This document shows positions 1 through 7,124 of a stretch of DNA of 64,000 nt, piece by piece. The translations under genes were made by a program, and so were the position numbers. Within the stretch, counting starts at the first letter, position 1; each line of letters starts with the position of its first letter. Location: the NCBI GenBank assembly GCA_963748005.1, contig CAVVHH010000002.1:2232001-2296000 (forward strand), in the 5' to 3' direction. The DNA comes from CAILZL01 sp963748005 (GTDB lineage: Bacteria; Pseudomonadota; Gammaproteobacteria; Steroidobacterales; Steroidobacteraceae). Under the pieces are notes generated by a model. The model was not told the origin of the DNA. It made no database searches and saw nothing but the letters and a program-made list of their open reading frames with translations.

Positions 1-139
1 CGACGACGTCCGGGTCTGCCTCCTTGATGAGCTTGCGCATTCTGCTCAGGGTTTTACCGCGCCAGCCGCCGAGTTCGGCGATTCTTGCCGAGATGAGCGT
101 CGCTGCCGACTGGCTTTGGCTTGCGTCCGGCTTTTTCAT
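1..139 (-). CDS. DUF1801-family protein, 3' part beyond window
   Basis: The reading frame starts at ATG 139 and stays open to the window edge, giving about 46 residues beginning MKKPDASQSQ. The stretch with GGWRGKTL and RMRKLIKEADPDV matches the N-terminus of small DUF1801 (YdhG-like) proteins, in which the next residues usually form the EEWKW core; that part lies outside the window. The family is a compact iron-chaperone-like fold whose biochemical role is poorly defined. It is divergent from the DUF1801 gene at 301, so two members of one family sit back to back. The start is supported by the family N-terminus; the upstream in-frame ATG at 147 belongs to another frame that stops at once. Confidence 0.6.
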   Translation of the reverse strand, partial: MKKPDASQSQSAATLISARIAELGGWRGKTLSRMRKLIKEADPDVV

Positions 140-300
140 GTTGTCATCCTGGAAGCTTCAGATATATTCATTTGCAAGACAATGCATGCGAGATTGCAGA
201 GTAATATTACGTCGCGCGTGTATGCGCGAAAATAGCCAATCGTAATGATTTTTCCGGGGATGGAACGGACCCGCAGGCGTCCGCAGTCGAGGCAGACGAG

Positions 301-675
301 ATGGCCAGCAAGCGCCCAGCTACGATCGCCGAATATATCCAGGCTGCTCCACGCCAGGGCCAGCCGCACTTGCGCCGGCTGTACGCCATCCTCAAGAGCG
401 TCGCGCCGGACGCCGAGGAGACGATCAAGTGGGGAAACCCCTTCTTCGTGGAACCCCGCTTCCTGTTCGCTTTCTCCGCGCACAATGCACACCTCAGTTT
501 CGCGCCAACAGCGGCGGGGCTGGCGGCGTTTCGCAAGGAACTGGAAGAACACCAGACGACCAAGAACTTTCTTCAGATCCCCTACGACAAGCCTCTGCCG
601 GAGGATCTGATTCGCAAGATCGCTGAGCGCCGTGTCCGGGTTGTGCGTGAACGTGAAGATGATGCCTTCTGGTAG
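301..675 (+). CDS. DUF1801 domain-containing protein
   Basis: This 124-residue cytoplasmic protein has no signal peptide. Residues 20-115 match the DUF1801 fold: an N-terminal helix, the conserved ETIKWGNPFF segment near residues 40-49, the HLSFAPTAAG strand, and a basic C-terminal helix. Length is typical for the family. GAGGCAGACGAG lies directly before the ATG and can act as ribosome binding site. It is divergent from another DUF1801 gene at the window edge. The family is proposed to be frataxin-like or YdhG-like, but function is not established; nothing in the sequence points to a substrate. Confidence 0.8.
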   Translation: MASKRPATIAEYIQAAPRQGQPHLRRLYAILKSVAPDAEETIKWGNPFFVEPRFLFAFSAHNAHLSFAPTAAGLAAFRKELEEHQTTKNFLQIPYDKPLPEDLIRKIAERRVRVVREREDDAFW

Positions 676-788
676 TTCATGCGCGACAGGCATCTCGTCG
701 CTCAGGCGTGGCGTTGGGCGTCTCTACCGACGGCATCAATCAATTCGTAGTTCAAACTTGGCCCTCCTTGCCCCTCGTTGGAAATACA

Positions 789-1172
789 ATGAACAGAAAA
801 CTCATCAGTTCCGGCTCCATTTTTGAAGAGCAAATCGGCTATTCCCGCGCAGTGGTGGCGGGTGATTGGGTGTTCGTTTCAGGCACAACGGGCTTCGACT
901 ACCGCACCATGTCAATCTCGGACAACTTGCTCCAGCAAACAGAACAATGCTTGAAGAACATTGAGTCCGCCTTGCGCGAAGCAGGCGCGAGTCTGCAGGA
1001 CGTGGTCCGTGTAACCTACGTCCTGCCAAATGGAGCGGAGTTCGAGCAGTGCTGGCCGGTGCTGCGCAAGTATTTCGGCGAAGTGCGCCCAGCCGCAATG
1101 ATGATCTCTGCAGGTCTGGCCGACCCGCGCATGAAGATCGAAATCGAAGTCACAGCATTGAAGAGCTCATAG
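789..1172 (+). CDS. RidA family protein (enamine/imine deaminase-like)
   Basis: The product is about 127 residues, the normal RidA/YjgF length. Visible features are the SGTTGFDY strand, the QTEQCLKNIESAL helix, and the C-terminal block with RPAAMMISAGL and DPRMKIEIEV that forms the trimer interface and active-site pocket. RidA proteins hydrolyse reactive enamine/imine intermediates released by PLP enzymes; the divergent C-terminal block suggests a subfamily other than archetypal RidA. An upstream in-frame ATG at 708 would add 27 residues unlike the family, so ATG 789 was chosen. The MmgE/PrpD gene follows 95 bases downstream on the same strand and may be co-transcribed. Confidence 0.85.
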   Translation: MNRKLISSGSIFEEQIGYSRAVVAGDWVFVSGTTGFDYRTMSISDNLLQQTEQCLKNIESALREAGASLQDVVRVTYVLPNGAEFEQCWPVLRKYFGEVRPAAMMISAGLADPRMKIEIEVTALKSS

Positions 1173-1267
1173 CGAATATATCGCACCATAAGGCGAACTA
1201 TTGCCGGCAAATTTTCCTTCACCGGGTACCAGGAATTGTTGACCGACACGTTAAAGCGGAGACCGCA

Positions 1268-2716
1268 ATGGATAGACGTAGTGTTCTAAGCATGTCCGCA
1301 ATTGCGGCTGCGGGATTGGCGTTGCGACCAGCGCGGGCGCTTGCACAAGCGTCTGGTCCGGGGCCAGAGATGAGTGCATTGAGCGCCTACATGAGCGCAG
1401 CTGGCGCACGTGCTCTCCCTGCCGAAGTGATGGAGCAGGCCAAGCATCATCTCCTCGATACGCTGGCAGCGATGGTCTCGGGATCGGAACTGCTGCCCGG
1501 TCAGGCGGCGCAACGCTACATTCGTGCATTAGGCGTCAAAGGTGTGGCGACAATTGCAGGCACCACGCTCACGGCGGCACCGGTCGATGCAGCGCTTGCC
1601 AATGGTGTCATGGCGCATGCGGATGAGACCGACGATTCCCACAATCCCTCGCGGTCGCATCCCGGCTGCGCAGTCGTACCGGCAGCGCTTGCGGTCGGCG
1701 AGCTGCTGGGTGTCGATGGCGTTCGCTTTCTGCGCGCCGTGACACTCGGTTATGACGTCGGTACGAGAGTTGTCATGGCCATGGGTGGCTTCGCGTTCAG
1801 TAGTGTAAGCAGCCTGTCCACGCACAGCATTGGCGGTACGTTCTGTGCGGCGGCCGCTGCAGCCAGCATTGCGGGCCTTGATGCGCAGCAGATGCGCTGG
1901 GTGCTTGACTACACCGCACAGCAATCGTCGGGTATCACGGCCTGGGAGCGCGACACCGATCACATCGAGAAGGCATTCGTGTTCGGCGGCATGCCCGCGC
2001 GCAATGGTGTCACCGCGGCGCTGGTGGTGCGATCAGGATGGACCGGTGTTGATGACATCTTCTCCGGCGCCGACAACTTCTATGCCGCGTACGCACCCAA
2101 CGCAAAATCTGCACAGCTCGTGGACAAACTCGGTGAGCGCTACGAAATCACTCAAACCGACATCAAGAAATGGACCGTCGGTTCGCCGATTCAGGGACCG
2201 CTCGATGCGATCGAGGCGATGCGCGGCAAGCGATCCTTCGAAGCCGATCAGGTGCAGCGCCTGACAGTGCGGCTCGCCCCTGCGGTCGCGGCGGTGGTGG
2301 ACAACCGCGAGATCCCCGATATCTGTCTGCAACACATGATGGCCGTGATGCTGCTCGACAAGACCGCTTCGTTCAAGGCGGCGCATGACAAGGCGCGAAT
2401 GCAGGACTCGGCCATCCTGCGCCAGCGCGCCAAGGTCAACCTCGTGCATGATGCAGAACTGGCCAGGTTGCTGCCGGTGCGCGTTGCGATCGTCGAGGTC
2501 GAGCTGAGTGATGGAACGCGCCTGACGGAACGCGTCGAAGCCGTGCGCGGTACGCCACGCAATCCAATGTCGCGTACCGAAGTGATCGGCAAGGCCCGGG
2601 ATCTCGTCACGCCAATCCTCGGAAGCAAGACATCGGAGAAACTGATCGAGACGGTGTATGGCATCGAGAATGTAAAGGATATCCGCACTTTGCGGTCGCT
2701 GCTTCGGCGCGGCTAA
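1268..2716 (+). CDS. MmgE/PrpD family protein with Tat-type signal
   Basis: The 482-residue protein begins MDRRSVLSMS followed by a hydrophobic stretch and an ALAQA cleavage region, which looks like a twin-arginine export signal. The remainder is a MmgE/PrpD-type protein (2-methylcitrate dehydratase/itaconate-degradation superfamily): ALANGVMAHADETDD is the conserved helical active-site segment, and the C-terminal beta-alpha domain carries the TVRLAP and VAIVEVELSDGTRL strands. Family members are normally cytoplasmic, so the export signal is unusual but recurs in a subset. The upstream open frame from 1049 lacks family similarity, and ATG 1268 gives the signal peptide. The substrate cannot be assigned. 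Confidence 0.85.
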   Translation: MDRRSVLSMSAIAAAGLALRPARALAQASGPGPEMSALSAYMSAAGARALPAEVMEQAKHHLLDTLAAMVSGSELLPGQAAQRYIRALGVKGVATIAGTTLTAAPVDAALANGVMAHADETDDSHNPSRSHPGCAVVPAALAVGELLGVDGVRFLRAVTLGYDVGTRVVMAMGGFAFSSVSSLSTHSIGGTFCAAAAAASIAGLDAQQMRWVLDYTAQQSSGITAWERDTDHIEKAFVFGGMPARNGVTAALVVRSGWTGVDDIFSGADNFYAAYAPNAKSAQLVDKLGERYEITQTDIKKWTVGSPIQGPLDAIEAMRGKRSFEADQVQRLTVRLAPAVAAVVDNREIPDICLQHMMAVMLLDKTASFKAAHDKARMQDSAILRQRAKVNLVHDAELARLLPVRVAIVEVELSDGTRLTERVEAVRGTPRNPMSRTEVIGKARDLVTPILGSKTSEKLIETVYGIENVKDIRTLRSLLRRG

Positions 2717-2740
2717 TTGTGGTGCCAGATATAGGATTTA

Positions 2741-2864
2741 GGGAAGGTCTGATTTACCTGTCATTTCGAACGCAGTGAGAAATCATTCTTTACTTGGCTA
2801 TCAATCACTCGCACTTGCAAGATTTCTCCCTTCGGTCGAAATGACAGTAATGGGTTAATCAGAC
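2741..2864. repeat. Dispersed palindromic repeat, family A, copy 1
   Basis: The gap between the MmgE/PrpD and yfcF genes holds a long imperfect inverted repeat. The left arm contains AGGTCTGATTTACC then GTCATTTCG; the right arm has CGAAATGACAG then TTAATCAGAC. The centre includes TGGCTATCAATCA and GCAAGATTTCTCCC. The same parts recur in inverted order at 51971-52120. Confidence 0.75.
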
Positions 2865-2896
2865 ATTCTCTTGGACAAAAAACATCGGATTCCAAC

Positions 2897-3526
2897 ATGG
2901 AAAACACTGATCTCCGCTTGTATGTGGATTCCCAGTTCGCAAGTCCTTATGCAATGTCCGCATTTGTGGCGCTTAGTGAGAAAGGCCTGCCATTCGAACT
3001 TGAAACCGTCAACCTGGCGGCCAATGAGCATCACGCGACAAACTACGCCAGCAAATCGCTAACGCGTCGGGTGCCCACTCTGCAGCACGGAAATTTCTTT
3101 CTTTCCGAGTCTTCTGCAATTGCCGAGTACGTAGACGAATCATTTTCCGGAGTGGCATTGTACCCGTCAGCGCCAAGGGACAAGGCAAGAGCGCGCCAGG
3201 TTCAAGCCTGGCTGCGCAGCGATCTGATGCCTATTCGGCAAGAACGAACCGCGGAAGTGGTGTTCTACGGATCACGAGCCAACCCGCTGTCGGCAGCGGC
3301 ACGGCAAGCAACGGAGAAATTATTTCTCGCGGCTGAAGCGCTGCTCGAAGACTCGGAGTATTTATGCGGGCAGTGGTCCATTGCCGATGTGGATCTGGCG
3401 TTCATGCTCAATCGTTTGATATTTCATGGCGATGCTGTGCCTGAGAAACTGGTGGCCTACGCGCGGCGCCAATGGCAGCGTCCCTCCGTGCATCAGTGGG
3501 TTAATCAGAAAAGGCCGCCGCTGTGA
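2897..3526 (+). CDS. yfcF: Glutathione transferase, YfcF type
   Basis: The 209-residue cytoplasmic protein aligns closely from memory with E. coli YfcF. Shared blocks are the N-terminal LRLYVDSQFASPYAMSA thioredoxin-fold strand and helix, TRRVPTLQ with the cis-proline, the ESSAIAEY glutathione-binding motif near residues 73-80, RARQVQAWLRSDLMPIR in the helical domain, and the C-terminal WQRPSVHQW. E. coli YfcF has glutathione-dependent peroxidase/transferase activity and contributes to oxidative-stress resistance. The start agrees with the family. The gene stands alone; the next gene starts 119 bases downstream and is unrelated. Confidence 0.92.
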   Translation: MENTDLRLYVDSQFASPYAMSAFVALSEKGLPFELETVNLAANEHHATNYASKSLTRRVPTLQHGNFFLSESSAIAEYVDESFSGVALYPSAPRDKARARQVQAWLRSDLMPIRQERTAEVVFYGSRANPLSAAARQATEKLFLAAEALLEDSEYLCGQWSIADVDLAFMLNRLIFHGDAVPEKLVAYARRQWQRPSVHQWVNQKRPPL

Positions 3527-3644
3527 GCATCAGGACCCGGTCTTCCATCAAGAGGACGTCGCCCGGTATTGCAGTGCACTATGGCGACAGCGCCGTCCGG
3601 ATGTTTCAATAGCGCCTGCTGATCAGACAAGTGGGGAAAAGGCA

Positions 3645-5636
3645 ATGAAGAAGAACACTGTGGGCATTACGGTTGTTTTGGCGTTGTTGGGCATGACCGC
3701 CATGAGCGTCGGCGACGCACAGGTTAATACGCAACGCCGGACCAGCCCTGAAGCGGCCAAACTTGCGCCGCAGTTCAAATCCGCCAGTTTCAAGAGCGAC
3801 AAGGGCACGCTGCCGTATCGCTATTTTGAGCCCACTACGAAGAGCCCGGACGGCGCCAGGTACCCGGTGATTCTGTATCTGCATGGAGAGGAGGAAGCCG
3901 GCACGGATAACAGTGCGCAGATTACGACCACTGAATCAGCAACGGTGTGGATCGAACCGAAGCATCTGGCCCAGCATCCCATCTATGTGCTGGCGCCGCA
4001 GATTCCGCGTGGCAAGGACTGGACGATGGAGCCGGTCTATTCCGACACGCTGGCCCTGTTGAACCAGTTCATCAAGAACCATCCCGAGGCAGACACCAAT
4101 CGCGTTTATATCGTCGGCTTCTCAATGGGTGCCACTGGTCTGTACAACATGCTGCATAAAAATCCGCAGCTGTTTGCCGCGGCCATGCCGATCAGCGGCA
4201 GCGCCGACCCGTATCTCGACAACTATCAGGGCTGGGCCGCGCTCAAGAATACGCCCGTCATCATTCTCCATTCGTATGACGACACGGTGGTTCCGATCAA
4301 CGCTGCCCTCAATGCAGCGGCTGCGTTGCAGGCGGGCGGCAATCAATTTCTCGGCTATGGCGCGCCGACGCCCAGCTTGTGGAGTCCGGCCAGCACGGCA
4401 TCGCCACATGATGCGTGGTACACGGCCTTTCATAAATTCGAAGTGATTTACAACTCGCTGTTCTGGGGCGATCTCAGCAAGACGCGCAATGGTGAGCTTG
4501 ATCCCACCACGCTGTATACCAGCAGCAAGCTGGCAGAAGGCATGACACAGGTCTGGGATTACGCGCTGGGCACCTCCATTGTGATTGAACGTGCTGACAA
4601 GGCCGTGATCATTGACACCACCATGGGCCACATCGGTCGTGACGGCGGCATCTATCAGTACATCCGCGATCATGTGCTCAAGAACAAGGGCATCGATCTC
4701 GAAGTATTCATCACTCATCAGCATAACGATCACATTCTGGGCCTTGCTTCGTTCGTCGGCGCCGCACAACTCAAGAAGGTGTATGTCCATCAGGAAGACA
4801 GCGCTCCGGTCAAGGCTGTGCTCGGCCCGGATGCGGCCAAGGTAACTCTTGTGAAAGATGGCGACCTGATTCCGCTGGGAGGCAAGAATGTCGAAGTGAT
4901 CGGCGTGCCCGGCCACACGCTGGGCTCGATCGTCATGAAGTATGAAAACAGTATTTTCAGCGGCGATTCCATCGGCACCGGTTATGTGGGCGTGGGAGCC
5001 ATTTCCATCGAGGAATACATCCCGTCGCTGCAACACCTGCTCGACCGGATGGGCAGCGGCCATTACGCGGTCTACGGCGCGCACACCGGCGAATTGATTG
5101 CACCGATGGACGAGCAGTACATCAAGGATCTGCTGACCTGCGCCACCGCCATCGTGAAACATTCCATCGCAGCACCCCCGTACTGGCGCTCCGCCGAATT
5201 GAGCACCCGCAAGATTTCGACTGTCGATCGCTCGTCGATCACTTACGACCTCAACAACGTCCACCCCCTGAAAGGTGCGTTGCGCGGATTGCGCATCAGT
5301 CAGGGCATTCTCGGTCAGGGATACGAGCCGCAGTTTCCGGCATTCACCGATGAAGCGCAGGGCATTCGCGCACCGCGGTACACGGGATTCCTGCCCTACA
5401 TTTCCTATTACTACACCACCGTCGCGCAAGGCGTCAGCACGCTCGACATCACACCGACGGTACGTGATACCGATTACAAGAGTCTGGCAGTGAATGGCAA
5501 TGCGATCCGCTCCAACGAGCCATATCACGCATCGCTCAATGCCGGAAGAAACCGGTTTGCCATCGTTGTTACCGCTGCGGATGGCACGAGGAAACCTTAC
5601 ACGCTGGATGTCATCAGAGGTCCGCAGCAGAAATGA
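3645..5636 (+). CDS. Exported alpha/beta-hydrolase + MBL-fold + beta-sandwich fusion
   Basis: The 663-residue protein has a Sec signal (MKKNTVGITVVLALLG, ending VGDAQ) and three apparent modules. Residues about 45-270 are a phospholipase/carboxylesterase-like alpha/beta hydrolase with nucleophile motif GFSMGATG (Ser160), acid in HSYDDTVV and His in SPHDAWYTAF. Residues about 285-520 are a metallo-beta-lactamase fold: HQHNDH with H358, H360, D362 and H363, then VPGHTLGS, FSGDSIG and the late His in YGAHTGE. Residues about 590-660 resemble a cadherin-like beta-sandwich repeat (VSTLDITPTV, YKSLAVNGN, NRFAIVVTAADG). The start at ATG 3645 has GGGGAAAAGG upstream; the open frame extends back to 3426 into yfcF but lacks similarity there. 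All catalytic residues look intact, suggesting a secreted or periplasmic double hydrolase of unknown substrate. Confidence 0.82.
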   Translation: MKKNTVGITVVLALLGMTAMSVGDAQVNTQRRTSPEAAKLAPQFKSASFKSDKGTLPYRYFEPTTKSPDGARYPVILYLHGEEEAGTDNSAQITTTESATVWIEPKHLAQHPIYVLAPQIPRGKDWTMEPVYSDTLALLNQFIKNHPEADTNRVYIVGFSMGATGLYNMLHKNPQLFAAAMPISGSADPYLDNYQGWAALKNTPVIILHSYDDTVVPINAALNAAAALQAGGNQFLGYGAPTPSLWSPASTASPHDAWYTAFHKFEVIYNSLFWGDLSKTRNGELDPTTLYTSSKLAEGMTQVWDYALGTSIVIERADKAVIIDTTMGHIGRDGGIYQYIRDHVLKNKGIDLEVFITHQHNDHILGLASFVGAAQLKKVYVHQEDSAPVKAVLGPDAAKVTLVKDGDLIPLGGKNVEVIGVPGHTLGSIVMKYENSIFSGDSIGTGYVGVGAISIEEYIPSLQHLLDRMGSGHYAVYGAHTGELIAPMDEQYIKDLLTCATAIVKHSIAAPPYWRSAELSTRKISTVDRSSITYDLNNVHPLKGALRGLRISQGILGQGYEPQFPAFTDEAQGIRAPRYTGFLPYISYYYTTVAQGVSTLDITPTVRDTDYKSLAVNGNAIRSNEPYHASLNAGRNRFAIVVTAADGTRKPYTLDVIRGPQQK

Positions 5637-5854
5637 TCATGGTCAAACCGATGATCCAAGTGCCTTCGGATCGGCGGCTCTATGTTGTTCATCCAGAGGC
5701 GGTGCCAAACTGCCTTTTCCGTCGGCATGGCGCCGCTTCTTGCAGACCGTTGGTCCGTTGAAAACGCGGACTTGGCTTACGCATTGCCGGTGTTGTGTTC
5801 AAGATGCTATACAGACGCCGTCTAGTAAGTATTCAAGAATCCGTCTATTTAACT

Positions 5855-6605
5855 GTTAGAGCGCATGAATCCACAAGACTCAACAATCGTTCTAAAGCAG
5901 TGTGAGGACCATCTGTTCCCCACCTTGGGTCTCACTGTTCGTGAGCGCGTGCTTTACTATCACTTGCTCCGCCACACTCATCTTGAAGGCAAGCCGTCAG
6001 CTCTCTTCGCGCTTTTGCCTTTGGCCAACGCAACGGGCGTCTCGGAAAGCTCAACTCGGGAAGATATTCGCGCGCTCAATGAGCGCGGCTGTATAAAGAT
6101 TGAAGATCGCTCTAGGAACGGTCACCTTGTTCGTGTGCTCCTGCCAGAAGACATACCGGGCGTGTTGCCTCAAGCGTCGGCGTCAGTCGAGCTTGACATC
6201 GAGCAGCTCGACTTCTTCTCGAATCGGCGCTTTCTCTCGGCCCTGCTCGCTCGCGAAAGCAATCGGTGCTTTTATTGTCTCAAGGGCATTGGGCCAGACT
6301 CCTGCGAGCTTGATCACGTCCTGTCTCAGGCAAACGGGCGCAATCACTCGTATCGAAACATCGTGTGCTCGTGCCATGAATGCAATACAACCAAGCAGGC
6401 ACAGGCACCCTCCGACTTCATCCGTTCACTTTACCGAAAGGGAATCCTGTCCCAGCCGGAATTGGAGAACCGCTTAGCAGCGCTTGACCAAGTTCAGACG
6501 GGAAGGCTTATTCCGGACAAGGGGTTGCTTCAGAATGCGCTCTAACAACACGCTGGTTCCGACTCGCAAAAGCGAGGCCCTTTTGCTCGCGGCACGGCGT
6601 GAGCG
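5855..6605 (+). mobile_element. Integron-type gene cassette carrying an HNH nuclease gene
   Basis: The unit starts with GTTAGAGCGC directly before the ATG of the HNH gene. At its 3' end is GCGCTCTAAC, the exact reverse complement, which opens a typical attC hairpin ending in GCGTTAGAC. This match between cassette start and the attC R'' box is diagnostic of integron cassettes, because both halves come from one circular attC. The leader between boundary and start codon is nearly absent, also typical. No intI gene or attI site is visible nearby, so this is a cassette outside a recognisable integron. Confidence 0.8.
5865..6545 (+). CDS. Winged-helix/HNH endonuclease domain protein (cassette-borne)
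   Basis: The 226-residue protein has two parts. Residues about 22-95 look like a winged helix-turn-helix (TVRERVLYYHLLRH, NATGVSESSTREDIRALNERG, then a beta wing), similar to replication/regulator wHTH domains. Residues 133-178 form an HNH nuclease with zinc knuckles C135-x2-C138 and C170-x2-C173, the catalytic ELDHV (D150, H151), and N165 before IVCSCHECN. It is carried as an integron-type cassette, with only a few bases between the cassette boundary and the ATG and no clear Shine-Dalgarno. HNH genes in mobile cassettes could serve in phage defence or mobility; the target is unknown. Confidence 0.8.
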   Translation: MNPQDSTIVLKQCEDHLFPTLGLTVRERVLYYHLLRHTHLEGKPSALFALLPLANATGVSESSTREDIRALNERGCIKIEDRSRNGHLVRVLLPEDIPGVLPQASASVELDIEQLDFFSNRRFLSALLARESNRCFYCLKGIGPDSCELDHVLSQANGRNHSYRNIVCSCHECNTTKQAQAPSDFIRSLYRKGILSQPELENRLAALDQVQTGRLIPDKGLLQNAL

Positions 6606-6611
6606 TTAGAC
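6537..6611 (+). other. attC recombination site
   Basis: The site is about 75 nt. R'' is GCTCTAAC (6539-6546) and R' is GTTAGAC (6605-6611). The inner arms CACGC (6549-6553) and GCGTG (6598-6602) are inverted. The centre folds as GCAAAAG with CTTTTGC. This is the imperfect hairpin recognised in single-stranded form by IntI integrases. It overlaps the last codons and stop of the HNH gene, as cassette attC sites commonly do. Confidence 0.82.
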
Positions 6612-6633
6612 GCAACCAGGTTGGTAATCACAC

Positions 6634-6993
6634 GTGTTAGTTGCGTCGTGCCATTGCGGACAGGTTCGGATCGAGGTGCTCGCCAGACCTCAGGTGTTGA
6701 TATCCTGCAATTGTTCGATCTGTCGTCGTCTGGGTGCGCTTTGGGCACACTACTCACGTCGCGAGGCGCGCCTGATCTCGTCGAAGGATTCGGTCGTGGC
6801 TTACGTTTGGGGTGACAAGGTCATCGAGTTTTATCACTGCGCACAATGCGGCTGTTCGACGCACTATGAGAGCGTCGAAAAGAATGATGAAGCCAGGTTT
6901 CGGGTAAATGCACGTTGCATGGCGCCAGAGGATATCGAGGGCATTCCAGTCCGGCATTTTGATGGAGCCAGTTCATGGAAGTTTGTCGATTAA
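6634..6993 (+). CDS. GFA family (formaldehyde-activating-enzyme-like) zinc protein
   Basis: The 119-residue protein shows the GFA zinc-binding pattern: SCHCGQVR near the N-terminus, CNCSICRRLGALWAHYS, and FYHCAQCGCSTHYES, with a late Cys in NARCMAPED. GFA proteins are zinc-sulphur folds related to glutathione-dependent formaldehyde-activating enzyme; most members have unproven activity. The start is GTG 6634, which places the first CxC at the usual distance. The gene begins 23 bases after the attC R' box and is followed 17 bases after its stop by GCGTCCAAC, a near complement of the cassette start GTTAGACGC, so it appears to be a second cassette. GFA genes are common integron cargo. Confidence 0.85.
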   Translation: MLVASCHCGQVRIEVLARPQVLISCNCSICRRLGALWAHYSRREARLISSKDSVVAYVWGDKVIEFYHCAQCGCSTHYESVEKNDEARFRVNARCMAPEDIEGIPVRHFDGASSWKFVD

Positions 6994-7007
6994 AACCGTT
7001 CTGCCAA

Positions 7008-7065
7008 GCGTCCAACGGATAGTTGTAACAGAAGGTAGCCGGGCCGACTTATGTGTATCGGCCCG
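7008..7065 (+). other. Probable degenerate attC half-site with GC-rich hairpin
   Basis: GCGTCCAAC (7008-7016) complements the second cassette's start GTTAGACGC at 8 of 9 positions and fits the RYYYAAC R'' consensus. It is followed by the perfect hairpin CGGGCCGA/TCGGCCCG (7040-7065). No matching GTTRRRY R' box follows within the usual distance, so the site looks truncated. The hairpin may also act as a terminator between the converging genes. Confidence 0.4.
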
Positions 7066-7124
7066 TGTGGCATGGATAATTGCAGTGAAGCCTGACGCGC
7101 CAGCCCAGTCCTAATCTGCTTTAC

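Noticed and set aside
4122..5528. 468-codon open frame on the minus strand
   Set aside because: It lies entirely antisense to the hydrolase/MBL fusion gene, whose motifs are certain. The translation has no family similarity and is a by-product of GC-rich codon use.
5637..5854. attI or integrase promoter region upstream of the cassette
   Set aside because: No intI reading frame on either strand and no attI-like repeats were seen; only the cassette boundary itself is supported.
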